NCBI GenBank assembly: GCA_017311185.1
Contig: JAESUZ010004520.1
Span: 741,391-805,390 of the forward strand
DNA: 64,000 nucleotides
Source: Proteles cristata cristata
Taxonomy: Eukaryota; Chordata; Mammalia; Carnivora; Hyaenidae
Direction of reading: 5' to 3'
In this document: positions 11,801 through 24,339 of the stretch, piece by piece
Layout: each line of letters starts with the position of its first letter
Position numbering within the stretch: position 1 is the stretch's first letter
The notes under the pieces: model-generated
Told to the model about the DNA's origin: nothing
What the model saw: only the letters and a program-made list of their open reading frames with translations
Database searches by the model: none
Translations under genes and position numbers: made by a program

Positions 11801-14800
11801 ATTCTATTGTCTCCATCATTTTATCACACTTACCCATTTTTTTGCAGAATAAAAAATAAAAAATAAAAAATGACATTAGCTTGTATAATTGAAGCAGAAC
11901 TTGGCTAGTTATGAAAGCTTAGCCTCACATTTTCATTCTTTAGTAACTTGTGGGTGGTGCTCCACTGTTCTATAATACAGAGTGTTGCTATGAAGATTAT
12001 TTTCATTCATCTCCAAGAGAATTTTATTTTTTCTGGCTGCCCAAAAAGTTATTCCTTTTCATAAGAGTAATACACTTACTAGAATATGCTTCACCTTGAT
12101 TAATGTGTTGTGCCTTTGTAATATGTAGATCCATTATTTTTATGAAAAATATTTGAATTACACTTATTTCCTTTCTTTTGGTTTTCTTCTTTGTGAATTC
12201 AATTTATGTGTAAATCAATTTTCTTCATATTCTGAATTTCATATTCTTTCTAATCATTACTCTTTCATATCCTTTCTTTTCTGTCATTTTGTTAGTTTTT
12301 CTCAATTTTTATAATTTTTTTCTTTGCTTTTCAGCAGTGTATTCTTCATTTTGTCCTCTTTTATTTAGAATGACTTTCTGAGACACTTTTGCCTGTTTAG
12401 TTTTTGGTTCTTTCCCCAAAATTTTAACATTTTTTTTCCTTCTGGTATCTATCCATATCTTTCCTGAGTGCTTGTATTTCTGTTTTGAAGATTTACTTTG
12501 TAATGGTTTCACAAAGGTGTATTTTTTTAAAGTTAGGTTGGAATATTTGACCTATTCTTTGTGTAAGCTTTTCAGATGAAATATTCTTCTAGTCAGTTTT
12601 GCTTTTATTCATTGGTATCTGTATGCTAAAATTACCATTTTTTAAATATAATTTTTAGGGATACTATATTTGTACTTTATGTTATTTTTATTTAAATTTG
12701 TTGAATTTCCTTGGGTCATATATTAATGTAATCAATGAAAAATGGAGGGGCCACAAACGTCATCACATTTTTCTGTTCCTGGCCTCTCTTTTCTTTGGCT
12801 ATAATGACATATGACTCAGATTATGAGCCTGACACACTGCATGCACACTTTGCCAAGAAGGCCTGCATAATGACACATTCCTATTTAAAAAATGGCTGTT
12901 CTGTGTGATCAAATAAACTTTATTTCTCACTCATGAACTGATATAGATTGGGAGACTGCTATTCTTAACTTATCTGAAGCCCTGTGCAGACAAAAGAGAT
13001 AGCTTCTATTTTTCCAAATGTTTCCTGTACTTTCAGAGACTTTTCTTTTTTTGCCGTGAGTCAAATCTTGGACTCCAGATTCATTCTACCTGTACTTTCT
13101 CTGCTTCTACTTTCCCCAAGGAATGAACTCTGTTTGATTCCATCTGTCTCATGACACTTCAGACTCCATACTTACCTATTTTCCAGGAGAATAAATTTGA
13201 CATCAATGTTAGACAGCTACACACATCCCGATGTTCCTAGCACAAGGCCACACAATTTTGGTTGCCCACATCAGTTGTGCTAGTCTCAACTGTTTTTATC
13301 CACACTTTAAAGTGGGTCTACTTCGTGTGCTAGTCTCATCGAAGAAGTAGTTTGTAATTCTTCCCCTTTGGACGTGGGGTAGGGGGAATCCATGATTTTC
13401 AGGCAAAAATGAGGGAAAATTGAGAATAAACTCCTGCTCTGTTCCTACTAGACGTGGATGTGTCTGTGGAACCCTTGAGAAAATACGGTACCTAACAAAT
13501 TTCAGGAGAGATTTTCACAATCTTATAGACCCTTCTATTTTAGAATGTCCAGACCGAGAAAGCTTTTTTCAAAGAACAGTAGTCAAATAGAAGCAAAACA
13601 CCATTTTATTAAGTGCTGGGGAAGTATTCAGTCCCTCCTAATACAGAACTTCCATAACCGTAGAATGGAGGTTGCTGTTTAATCTGTGATCCCCTTCTTT
13701 CCCCTTCATCTAACAATTAAGATAGGCAAGTCTGCATCAAATTCTGCCATCACCTCTTCACTCTGTTGTGGGCGAATGACAGAGAACAGACAGAAGGGGA
13801 TAGAGTATAGTCAGACCCCACCAAGAGAGCTTGCTTTATGGGGGAACACAAAACACAAGAGAAAGACTGCAGATAGGTTTGCTATTCAAGGCAAAGTAGT
13901 CATGCTCCTTGGTAAAACATGGCTTATCTTAGGGTGAGGTTTTGTGTGAATGTTGTAAACGGGGAGAGTAAGCATGTGAGAAGCATGGTTGAGAGATGGG
14001 AAGTATGAAACAGGTGTCTGCTAGTGAAGAATTAGCAAATGTGGGAAGAATGGAAAGATTTTTCTTCCTCTATCACCGGATATATAATGAACACTGAATA
14101 CATACTTGTTAATTTATGTTGACCTATTTTAACATTTACATATATGGAACACAAGTCAATCCCCCAAATTAAATCACCTTTGAATATTTAACCTAAGAAC
14201 TTTATTTTTACGGAATTGCCTACTTTGGGTGTTTGTTCCTAAATGTTCCTTGATTAATTACACTCTGGACATGGATCATGAACACCCAGTCATTTCTTGT
14301 TCTAGGAAACACTAATCTGTGTAGAGCCCTGCCACAGCATAGACACGTTTTGTTGTTGTCTTACAAAATCAGGTCCTTTTGTAGGACAATTCTGATTAAG
14401 AAGTCTGGAAAAGTGTACAGGGACTGATTTTCATTGGAAGAAATATTTTAGAAACATCTAAAGGCAATTACTATGATTATAATTCATGTCCATAATGTTG
14501 TATATAATCAAAATTGGTCAATTTCCATAAATTACAAGAATATTTTCATATTACTTTTAGAAAGTTATTTCTATTTTTCTCAGTATTATTTAGTGGAAAA
14601 TAGGGAAAAACAATAATCACAGTAATAAAATTTAAACATGAATACAGAAGCATAATTTCTCATTTGGATAGTTTCAGTTAGCCACCAAATTATAATTGGC
14701 TGGGAATCTACATTTATAGTATCTAGTATGGTTTCTTTGATCCCTTGTTACACAGATTAGTTCCCTCCCAGTCTTGATAATGTGTTGTTTTGTGGGTTGA

Positions 14801-14954
14801 GGGTAAAAAAAATACAGGACACTCTTATCCAGGAAGATGGTCCTGCCTGCAAAAGTTGATCATAAGATCAGGCTAAAAACAAAACAAAAAACCAAACAAA
14901 CAACAAAAACAAAAAAACCCTCACATGAGTAAAATAAGAGTACTAAAAAGTAGA
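11801..14954. other. Mostly unique sequence, no gene seen
   Basis: No exon or clear repeat family was recognised over 3.1 kb. Minor items are an (AAAAAT)n run at about 11846-11871, a T-rich stretch at 12150-12660, and the phrase 'gtgctagtctca' occurring twice (near 13277 and 13337). Open frames (12309-12512 -, 13686-13937 +) have biased composition or no recognisable homology. Confidence 0.5.
14873..14922. repeat. A-rich (AAAAC/AAAC)n tract
   Basis: A low-complexity run of A and C only. It has no SINE or L1 body attached, so it is probably a simple repeat and not a retroposon tail. Confidence 0.85.
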
Positions 14955-15140
14955 AACTATAACGTTTGAGTGTTTTATTAAATGCCAGTATGAGATTTAA
15001 CAGCTCCATTTTAAAGATAAAGAAATTTAAATGCAAAGCATTTCATCTGAGATCACACAACAAGCAAAAGGCAGAGCAGGGACTTGGGCCCAGCTACTTT
15101 GCATTTCATAAACCAAACCTTTCTTTCTTGCCACATTGGC
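14955..15140 (-). mobile_element. MIR SINE fragment
   Basis: The plus strand carries the complement of MIR: 'ccattttaaagataaag', 'gagatcacacaacaagcaaaaggcagagcagggacttgggcc' in pieces at about 15050-15090, matching the 'cacacagctagtaagtggcagagc' core of the family. It is a degraded ancient tRNA-derived SINE. The open frame at 14966-15148 is a by-product. Confidence 0.65.
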
Positions 15141-15554
15141 TCTTCTAGAAGGCCCTGGATAAGCAAGATCCAATTTGGACCACGAACAAAAAGAATGCTG
15201 GAGATTCCATTTTATGTGGTGTTTTGTGAAAAATACATATGTGGCTAGAGGAGCTTGAAGAAATAGGTCCAGCTGGTTAGCTCAGAGGATTTCAAAATTA
15301 CATGTCTAAAAATGAAGTCAACATATTTCCCCAAATCATTTTTGCTATATGTCTCCTTCCTTAATGAGGAACACCAACAGCCACTGTATTTTAGAAGCAA
15401 AAACTAGGAAGTCTTCCCTAACTCTTCACTCACTTTGTATAAATTGTTAAATGTACTCAGATTATCTTAATGAATCTCAAGCCTGGGTGCCTCTCACGAT
15501 CACTACTCTAGTACTCTGGTACTCTGGTGATTTCCTGTTTAAGGAAATTGCCAC
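15141..15554. other. Unique sequence, no gene seen
   Basis: Nothing recognisable apart from possible weak L2 extension beyond 15480. Confidence 0.45.
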
Positions 15555-15745
15555 CTTGGTATTATTACAATAGCCTCCCAGATGTTTCTCCTCTTTATGT
15601 CCTTCCCATCCTCAGGCCCTCTCCATCCAATGCTTCACCCTGTGGTTCAGAATGATTTTTTTAATGCTAGTTTATCATGTTACTCTGCTGTTTACAGTCC
15701 TTCTCAGCTCCTCTCAGGATAAAATACAAATGGTATAGCATATAA
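15555..15745 (+). mobile_element. L2 LINE fragment
   Basis: It follows the L2 order: 'acaatagcctcccagatg' (about 15568), 'ccatccaatgcttcaccctg', 'agaatgatttttttaatgc' and 'cctctcaggataaaatac' (about 15711). Typical L2 has 'aatagcctcc', 'agtgatctttttaaa' and 'aggataaaat' in these places. It is ancient and non-coding. Confidence 0.65.
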
Positions 15746-18284
15746 CAGAGATGAGAGTATATCTCACATTCTCCAGTTGAGGAAGAAAACTAAATCTAAT
15801 CATTGCAGGGGGTGGTGAAGATGATCAGGTCAGATTTGAGCATCTTTACTTTGAAGTGCTTATGGTATATTTAGTTGGAAATGTCCATCTGGCGTTTGGA
15901 TAAATGTATAGTATCTGGTCTTTGCTCTCAAACAAAAAAGAAACTGGGCCAAACTGTTCACAGGAAAATGTTATCACTCATCCCAGGAGCATTTCTTTGC
16001 ATTAAATAATTTTGAGAAAATATTAATTAATACGTGTAAAATCATTTCACAACATAGAACCTCAAGCACAGTGGAATTGAGTTGGAAAGATATTTTTAAA
16101 GGGTGGATTTTGCTCCTTTAAATCATGATGCTTGTGTATTTCATATATGCGATAAGAGGTGCTCATTTTCGAGAAACTGCTGGAAAATTCACCGTGGCTG
16201 AAACATGCAAATCAGCACAGAATGTTTGCTGGAGGGTAAATCAGAGCAATGCCATTGAAGTAGCCTGTGTATGCATATCTCATTGGTGACATCTTGAGCT
16301 CTGTTAATCAATTCCTATTTGAGATAAATGCATCTGCTTGTATCTCAAAAGACTAGACTCACAGAACCGTGACTAAGATATTTCATAGATGCTCTCCAAG
16401 GACTTTAAAAGATAGACGACAGGAAATTTACTAAATCCATACAGCTAACCTGGAGAAAAGGTTAAGCAAAATTCAGAATCCTCCTTCACAGTCTGCAAAT
16501 TTTGATAAACAGTGTCATAACTTTGTCCTCCTATTTCTAGAGGTATTTCATTGTAATGATATCTGTATTACTGGGACTTATAGGAGGTACTAATTCCTGT
16601 CCCAGAAAATAATATATCTCAGAATTTCATTCCCCCATTGACAGGTTCCCTCCAAATATTTTAGAAGCAGCGTTTCTATGCTTAGGAAAAACTGAACAAG
16701 AAGTATCTGACAACAGAGAAATGGTAGGATTTTTGTTTAGAATGAAGCACTACAAAATGTGGCTTAACAATTATGCACAGAACTCCTAAGGGCTATCTAA
16801 GACATCTTTACCTCAGATTGTTTCTCTCCTAAATCATCGATAATAGAGGCCCCAGGCATTGTGAAGTAAACCCTGAAGCTCACTGCACACAGACTCTGAG
16901 GGGTATCATTTTCATGGTTCAGTTAACAAGAGAAGTGAAACTCACACCATTATTTGACTTACTTAAAATGTATGCTTTTCGTGTTTTAAGCTCTCCTATC
17001 CCATGTATTCACAATTATTTGGCCCTTAGCATTCTCCTTGAAACTGTCCTCCTCTGCCGATTTCTCCTCTTGTTCCCTGTGACATTTTTTACACGATAGC
17101 TTCTAGCTATCCCTCAACCACAAAGGTAGTTGAAGCAACATCCAAAAATACCAGCTCCCAGGAGCTGTTAGTTCTGTGCTTAGAGTATAAAACGGGTCTC
17201 AAGCCTGGGTAATAACTGAATTCATGAATCTCAATTCCCAGATGACATTAATAGCAGCATAGAGCAGGAAGCAGAGTTATGTTAATTTCTGCAGGTAATG
17301 TGTGAACGCAGATAGGGAAAGCTTGAAAGGTCAACATCTGCTGTCATGCAGGAGTGTTGCAAAATGTGATTGGCCAGTAAATGTCAACACCATGTTCTAA
17401 AATCTACATGCCACCCCTTCAATTTAATCTTAGCTTGCAGCCCAGCTAACAATCATGCAGCATGTTTCAAAAGCCCTTGAATTCTAAAATGGAATTGTAT
17501 GATTGCATTCCCATGGCAATAAGACACCTGTAAATTACAAACTTGTCATTTAATCAGCATAAATATAGGGAGTTGTGCAACCACTGGAATTTTTTTCATA
17601 TCTATTTTCAGGGAAGGCTGAAGACCTCTTAATGATTATATACCGTAACGGACTGCAAGTCTAACTGTTGCCATGGTATTATGTACTTCTTTTCTTTTAA
17701 AGAAGTGACTGGAATGTAGAACAGATAATGAATCTAATTGATTGTCTCCTGCTCCAAACAGATATACTTTATATTCTCTCCCTTTTGTGCTCTTCCTCCC
17801 TTTCACTCCAGACTGGATTCACAAGTATACATTTGTTCAGTGACAAGAATGGCTGTTATACAGAGCAACTCCTACCTTGTAAAAAGAAATATAAAGTAAT
17901 CTTTTTTGAAAAATATAACAAAAAAATGTAAATAGAGCACAGAAGAAAAAAATTAGCATTCACTATACTTATGTCCGATTAAATCGATGAAGAAAAAGAC
18001 CATGTTTATGTGTGTGTAAAAAAAAACATAGTCTGTACACTCATAGTGCCAAAGGTTATGTATAAGAATTTCTCTTTAATATGAACTTAAGTTAGTGATT
18101 CTTAAACTTTCCAGATATTCAAATTTAGTGAGTAATTAGCATATTTGATAGGTAATAGTCTTTTAGGTTATAATTATTAGCATGCATTTGCCAACTGGAA
18201 TCCATTTACAACAAAAACATAAAATTTAATACAATTGACTTTTATCCTCATAGCATTTGCAAATAGACCAAAAATAGAATAAAA
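15746..18284. other. Repeat-poor island, no gene seen
   Basis: This is the longest stretch in which I recognise no transposon. Sequence complexity is high at 16130-16400 and 17240-17700. The latter contains a CCAAT-box core in antisense (attgg, about 17371) and several TAAT-core homeodomain-like sites. No frame looks like an exon with flanking splice signals. It could hold conserved non-coding elements, which the single sequence cannot show. Confidence 0.45.
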
Positions 18285-18560
18285 ATTTTTTTTTGAGTTG
18301 ACACACAAAGCTACATTAATTTCAGGTGTACAACAAAGTGATTCATCTTCTCTGTGTGTTAGACTATGCTCACCACAAATGTAGCAACCATCTATCACCA
18401 TACAATGCTTTTACAATATCACTGTATATTTCCTACATGGTGCTTTTTATTCATGTGACTTATTCATTCCATTACTGGAAGCCTATAACTCCCATTCCCC
18501 TTCACCCATTTTGCTTATTCCCCACCCTTCTTCCCTCTGGCAACCATTGGTTTGATCTCA
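18285..18560 (-). mobile_element. Short L1 3' UTR fragment
   Basis: A T-run at 18288-18296 (tail complement) is followed by 'tttcaggtgtacaacaaagtg' type sequence, 'gactatgctcaccac' and 'ccctctggcaaccattgg' at 18532-18549, the carnivore L1 tail. The 5' truncation falls near 18560. Confidence 0.75.
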
Positions 18561-19056
18561 GTCAAAAATACAATTTTTATAGAGGTGTTTTAGCTTAGGT
18601 AATTGTTTTGGATAGAATAAAATACTTGGCTTCAGAATACCCAGATTTCTCAATACAAAATAGACCTATAGACTGGAGATAACAGAAAATGGGTCCTAAT
18701 AATTTTCTTTGAATAAGATAAAAATTTATAGATGAATGAATTTAGTCATTACAGAGATTCAGTCAGAGACATATGTTCTGGTGAGGCATCTGGCTGGATC
18801 TTGGTTTTTCGAACTCCCTGTCTAAAACACTTTCTCCTTCTTAGAGTCCAATAGAATTTTCATTTCAGAATGGCAATAAATGAATTTTAAAAGAGGCAAT
18901 TTTTTTCTTTGTTAAAGGAAATGGATACAAGCACACATTTCTTGAGTTACTGCTTAATATCTACAACTTATGCTAGAGCACAAATTGTGTGCTCACATTT
19001 CATGGGTTCGGTACTCCTGTTAGGGTTTACACAGGTTTAGATTAAGTAACAACAAC
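18561..19056. other. Unique sequence, no gene seen
   Basis: Nothing recognisable. Confidence 0.4.
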
Positions 19057-19275
19057 GGGGGCAACTTGGTGGCTCAGTTGATTAAGTGGCCAACTTCAGC
19101 TCTGGTCATGATCTCGCAGCTCATGAGTTCAAGCACTGTGTTGTTGGACTCTGTGCTGACAGCTTGGAGCCTGCAGCCTGCTTCGGGTTCTGTGTCTCCC
19201 TCTCTCTCTTCCCTTCCCCCACTCACACTCAGTGTCTTTCTGTCTCTCAAAAAATGAATAAAAATTAATAAAAAA
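19057..19275 (+). mobile_element. SINEC, plus orientation
   Basis: The head 'ggggcaacttggtggctcag' carries a mutated leader. The tRNA-like body includes 'catgatctcgcagctcatga'. It continues through 'tctgtgctgacagcttggag', a CT-rich middle and an A-rich tail. Short 'aacaacaac' repeats on both sides (about 19048-19056 and after 19279) may be the target duplication. The three frames through it (19066-19257, 19074-19289, 19086-19268) are SINE translations. Confidence 0.9.
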
Positions 19276-20635
19276 AGAAACAACAACAAAGACTATACCT
19301 TCAGGGATCATTTCTACCATTTGTTACTGGAGAAGTTTCTCTGAATGTGTACTCAGGAAAAAACACAAAAACATTGCTTTAAATAGGAAAAGGACCACTA
19401 AAATGAAAATGACAAATTATCACAAAACCCTTTGTTTTTACTGACAACTTAAAATACAAATGTAATGCCTACCTAACTGTGGATATGTAAAATGTCATTT
19501 CCTTTGTTTTAGTGATGATGCTCTTATTAAAGATCCCCACCTTCTATTCTGCACAAACATTTGTTAAACACATGCATAAATCAGCACAATTTTCTATTTT
19601 CCACCACGAACTAGTTGGACAGGCTGTTAGTAATGCTAAGAAACCCTTTAATTGAAGTGTGGGAGTGGGGGCTCGCCCCCTAATGTTGGCTATTGATCTT
19701 TGGGCAAGATGCCACCATATAGATTGTCTTTGCAAGTTCATGTCTAATCCAAGAATATGACTGACCAGTGAGGACTTCACCAACCTTTCAAGCCTAAACT
19801 CATAGATGTTAAGATGTTATAGATGAATATACAGTTGAATGAATCAGTATGAACAGTGCCACATTTTACAGAAATCTTAATAATGGAGCTATACATAGGG
19901 CAGAGAGTAAGTAGAATCAGTGACCACTCCACAGTGGCAGCAGCAAAATACTGTCTAAGACATACTAGAGGTAGCCGTCCCATTCAGTCTGGGAAAGACT
20001 TTGGCTTTCAATTTCAGCAACAAACGGTAAGCTGGTTTTCCTATTCAAGGGGATAGGACAATTTCAGAACTGGAACCGAATCCCTGAGAAGATTGGAAAA
20101 GGGTATGTTTGAACCCACAATCACACAAAAGGTGTTACCGAAGTCCTTCAGTGTTTAGCAGAGGCCACCCATGTTGGTGTTGTTACTTGAGCAGCTGCAC
20201 TGGACCTAATTGTTAGAAAGCAAGATCTCATGTTGAACTCAACCTCCTCCAAACTTGAATCATTTTAAAAACAAACGTCTTTTCCTCATTAGAATATAAA
20301 CTAGATACTCAGGCTTAGATTCATGTCCTCAGTTAAGTTTTAACCTTGATGCACTTTCAGAGTCCTTCTTTCGAATGAATGTCAGAGCAGTACAGGTAAT
20401 CATAAAATTCCAAGAGGTTTTGATCACTGTGTTGCTTTCTGTTCCCCACATTTAGTTCATCACATGGAGAATTTAACCATGGGGGGTTTTGAGACTGAAT
20501 TAACAAGTATGAAGTTTTAATAATTCCAAAGAAAGCACAGTGACACATCCTATTTCATGTTTAAATTTAAAAGGTTCATCAGGTCCCATTAGTCATCAGA
20601 AGCATGATCAGTAACATGACTGTATCATTTGCTTT
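19276..20635. other. Unique sequence, no gene seen
   Basis: No repeat or exon was recognised. A perfect 6-bp stem with a 2-base loop (gggggc-tc-gccccc) lies at 19667-19680, too small for an RNA gene. Confidence 0.45.
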
Positions 20636-20715
20636 CTTTCCTTTCTTTCCTTCCTTTCTTTCTCTTTCTTTCTTTCTCTCTCTCTCTCTCTCTCTGTCTT
20701 TCTTTTCTTTCTTTC

Positions 20716-20759
<44 letters not shown>

Positions 20760-20760
20760 T
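20636..20760. repeat. Polypyrimidine (CTTT)n/(CT)n tract
   Basis: About 125 bases of pure C and T, mixing CTTT tetramers with an internal CT run at about 20677-20694 and ending in about 12 CTTT units. It is a mirror-type polypyrimidine tract able in principle to form triplex DNA. The frame 20604-20795 is its translation. Confidence 0.95.
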
Positions 20761-21855
20761 CAAGTGCATTGAAGGAGATTCCACTGTATTTGTGAGTTTT
20801 AAAAGAGTTATGGGTAATCTTCTTTAAAAAACATTACATAATATTCCCATTTACAGAAATGGCCAGATAGCCTCTGTGTGTTCTCCTCTTAAAGCTGAAT
20901 ACTTAATACTCTATAAAGCCTCATCTGAAATATTTTCCATGTAGGTGTTTATTATACACTACCTCATGTCTCACACATCACCATTTTGTTGCTACATGTT
21001 GGCGATTGCTAAATTTATACCCTTCTCTATTTTTTAAGTACCATAGCTAAACATCTCTTTCTAGAAATCTCTTTCTAGAAACCTTACAGAAACCTCACAC
21101 TCACCACAGACAAATAGGAAATTAAGTACTTTTCACACTCTTCTTTGATTGTTGGTTCACTCACTGATATTGAATTAACCTAAGACAAGAAACTAGAGTT
21201 ATCTTTGCTTCATTGATCTAGATTATTCCCAAAAATATGAGTAGTATCATATATTAATATCAGAAATTCACTCATAACTTATTCCTGTTTCTTCATCCTT
21301 CTACTTTTGACCAGCCTATATTATGGTCCAGAGACTATAAAGAGATGATAATGATGGGGATGATTGCTCTTGCAATAACCCCCAGAAGAAATGAAAAAGT
21401 AACCACAAGGAAACAAATACTTTTCTGGCATAAAAATCTTTACCCTACTTCTGAAACAATATCAGTACATAAAACAGTAAGTGGTATAAATGATAAGTTT
21501 ATTATATGATCATGCAAGAGAAATTTAAAGTGAAGCCAGAGGCAATACTATTCCTGTAACCAAATGCTAAGTGAAGGTAGGGAGAGACGTTCCCCAAAGT
21601 AAAAGTCATGGTAGTCTTATTTGAACTTAAGTATTTTAAGCTAACAACTAAAGGGTCATCACCTTGGTTATAACCTCAGTTAACTAATGAGCATCATTTC
21701 ATGGCTTTGGTTCCTGGCATTCATGTCAAGTAGTAGATAAAATACTTTTATCTATTTTTACTTTTCTTAACACTCATATTTCTTCCTTCATCCCCTCTCA
21801 GTGCTCTTCTGGAACTCATCTGAACTGTGCTTTTCCATAGAAACAAGAATGTTTT
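20761..21855. other. Unique sequence, no gene seen
   Basis: Only a small tandem duplication of 'atctctttctagaa' (about 21053-21080) stands out. Confidence 0.45.
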
Positions 21856-22082
21856 GGGGTGCATGGGTGGCTTGGTCACTTAAGCATCCAACTCTTGATT
21901 TCAGTTCAGGCTGTCAGGTCATAAGCTCATGGTTCATGGAATCGAGCCCTGAGTTTGGCTCTGCACGGACAATGCAGGCACTGTTTGGGATTCTCTGTCT
22001 CACTATCTTTCTCTGACCTTCCCCAACTTGCATTCTCTCTCTCTCTTTCTCTCTATGAAAAAAATAAACATTAAAAAAAAAA
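21856..22082 (+). mobile_element. SINEC, plus orientation
   Basis: The head 'ggggtgcatgggtggcttgg' is followed by 'gtcaggtcataagctcatgg', 'tcgagccctgagtttggctctg', a CT body and the tail 'aaaaaataaacattaaaa'. It is diverged from the felid consensus, and no clean target duplication was found. Confidence 0.88.
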
Positions 22083-22787
22083 GACATGAGAAATTTTCCC
22101 CCATTAGCTTTCTTTTGTCCCATTTCCCTTCTGTTATTTTTGGGGTTGTTTCATTCTTTCCAATCATTACACAGTAGTCTAGGAGCCTACTGTAACAGAG
22201 GAAATGGGATCAGTGTATAATATTTGCATTTACTGGTGTTGCCTGGATATAATGCATTAGTTGAAAAACAGGCAGAAATAGAATATAGTTTGAAGCAAGA
22301 AGCCCTTTGGCCGTTCATAAAAGCATAGCTTCTTGCTCCATTGTATAGACTCTCAGCTCTTTTATTAACATATTTCCTGAAGAATAAGAAGTAGTTAAAT
22401 GCAGACATAGCTCAGCAGTGATGACATTAGGCCATCTAGTCAAAGGGTTGAGGTACTTTTTCTGCTTGTTTTTTTAAAGAAGTCTTGAAATGTAAATGAG
22501 TATTAGTTGAACAGTTTATAATACATCTATTTCTTTGAAACTGTAGTATATAACATTATCCCAATGAATGGTCATAGAATGATGACAGAGCACCAAAGTT
22601 GAACTCAAAGAATGATCTGGCTAAATTTCCTCCTTTTTATAATTCTAATAACTGTGAAATTGGTTAAAATCAATAATTTTGACAGTGAGACTTCTTTATT
22701 CAGAATGTTTAAGAGGCATCCATTTCCCCATTTGGCCTTTGTCACTCCATTACACATTTTATTTTCCTACCTAACAAATAGCATACT
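22083..22787. other. Unique sequence, no gene seen
   Basis: Nothing recognisable. Confidence 0.4.
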
Positions 22788-22940
22788 GGGACACCTGGGT
22801 GGCCCAGTTCCTTAAACTTCCAACTCCTGATTTTGGCTCAGGTCCTGTTTGTGGCATCGAGCCCTAAGTTGGGCTCTGTGCTAACAATGAGAAACTTGCT
22901 TGGCACTCTCTCTTCCTCAAAATAAATAAGTAACCCTTTA
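22788..22940 (+). mobile_element. SINEC, shortened
   Basis: The head 'gggacacctgggtggcccag', then 'ttttggctcaggtcctg', 'tcgagccctaagttgggctctgtgct' in part, a much reduced CT body and a short 'aaaataaataag' tail. It has an internal deletion relative to full copies. Confidence 0.85.
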
Positions 22941-23689
22941 AAAGTGGCATATTAAGCTTACTTGTAAAATAAATTTTGATATTGTAGAATTTCATTGTCA
23001 GATATCATATACAAATGCACATACTTGCGTACACACTAGCCCAAATATGAAAGAAAAGCAACGATCCCAGATTAAACTATCAAATACTATTAGCTACACT
23101 TTTAGTCAACTGTAGATTGGAAACATTTTCAAGATTTCTAACCTCTTTCCTCATCTGGCAGAGAAGATTGAATGGGTCTCCTAACTATACTGATGATAAG
23201 GCAAAGATAAACCAGAGAAGTCATGCTTGCCTTTAGGGATTCACCTGGTAAATTGCTGCTTAAAGAGTGCTGTCAATAAGTTAACTTCTTTACTGTCAGG
23301 AGCAATTCTCTGCTGGCGGTGAGAAGGACAAGATGACCAAATAGATCTTTTTTCATCTCAAGATCCAAAGTTTCTTTTCAAGGAATTGTTACTGGAGAAC
23401 AGAAAGAGTGTTTACGGCCTGCCCACAAACTTCTAACTTCTTAAAAGAACTTGCATTTTATTATGTTCTTTCTTTAGTGAACGTGTTTAAAATCTCTAAA
23501 AGAAAAAAAAGGTCTTTACCCATGTATTGCATTGCTATCTTTATTTTTAAAATAAAGATAATGGGGCAAGAGACTTCTAGGATTTAAACTATAGGGTGAA
23601 GATTTCTTCCTGCGCCCTTTCTGTTCTCCTAGCTTCCATAGTACCTTAAAAGGAAGACTTTCCTCTTCCATTTCTATCTTTTAGTCAGC
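22941..23689. other. Unique sequence, no gene seen
   Basis: Nothing recognisable. Confidence 0.4.
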
Positions 23690-23740
23690 AGAGAGATACA
23701 GTGGAGGGGTTAAAAGCACAGATTTTAGTACCAGGTTGGG
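23690..23740 (+). mobile_element. MIR head, left part of a split MIR
   Basis: The sequence 'acagtggaggggttaaaagc' continues with 'acagattttagtaccaggtt', matching the tRNA-like 5' head of MIR ('gtggttaagagcacgga', 'gagccagactgcctgg'). The rest of the MIR resumes at about 25320, on the far side of an L1 block. Confidence 0.6.
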
Positions 23741-23742
23741 TT

Positions 23743-24216
23743 TTTATTATTTATTTATTTTATTTGAAGTATAGTTAATGTACACTATTATGTAAATTTC
23801 AGGTGTACAACATACTGATTCAGTAATTCTATACATTACTCAGTGCTCATCATAAATGCAGCTGCCATCTGTCACCATAAATTTTATCATGGTATTATTG
23901 AGCATATTCTCTTTTTTTCACCTGACCATATTCTTTATGCTGGATTTTTATCTCTGTGACTTATTTATTTTATAACTGGAATCTTGCACCACTTAATCCA
24001 CTTTATCCGTTTCACCCACCTCCCTTCTGGCAACCACCACTTTTCTGTATTTAAGAGCCTTCTTTTTGTTTGTTTGTTCATTTGTTTTTTAGATTCCACA
24101 TATAAGTGAAATTCTAGGACATTTGTCTTTGCCTTATTTCATTTAACATAATATCCTCTAGGATTGTCCATGTTGTCATAAATGACAAGATCTTTTTTTG
24201 TGGTTTAGTAATAATC
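23743..24216 (-). mobile_element. L1 3' end, first of two adjacent copies
   Basis: An AT-rich left end (tail complement) leads to 'tttcaggtgtacaacatactg', 'ttactcagtgctcatc', 'ccttctggcaaccacc' and 'cattccacatataagtg' type landmarks. It stops at the microsatellite at 24217, which occupies the site where L1 normally has a short GT/TA run. Confidence 0.8.
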
Positions 24217-24330
24217 CATTGTATGTATGTGTGTACACACATATATGTACACATATATACATGTATGTATACATGTATACAAACATATATGTATATACAG
24301 ATACACATGTATGTATATATCATTATCTTC
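24217..24330. repeat. Alternating TGTA/ACATAT microsatellite
   Basis: About 110 bases of alternating purine-pyrimidine sequence (tgtatg, tgtacac, acatatat units) with self-complementary segments that could fold back on themselves. The minus frames 24114-24323 and 24205-24432 are repeat translations. Confidence 0.9.
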
Positions 24331-24339
24331 AGTCATTGA

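Noticed and set aside
14873..14922. Retroposon poly(A) tail marking a processed pseudogene
   Set aside because: No gene-like sequence or target duplication is seen beside it. The A/C composition fits a simple repeat.
19667..19680. GGGGGC-TC-GCCCCC hairpin as a terminator or RNA element
   Set aside because: A 2-base loop is sterically poor, and there is no T-run or surrounding conserved structure.
20604..20795. Frame rich in Ser, Phe and Leu
   Set aside because: It is simply the translation of the CTTT/CT tract.
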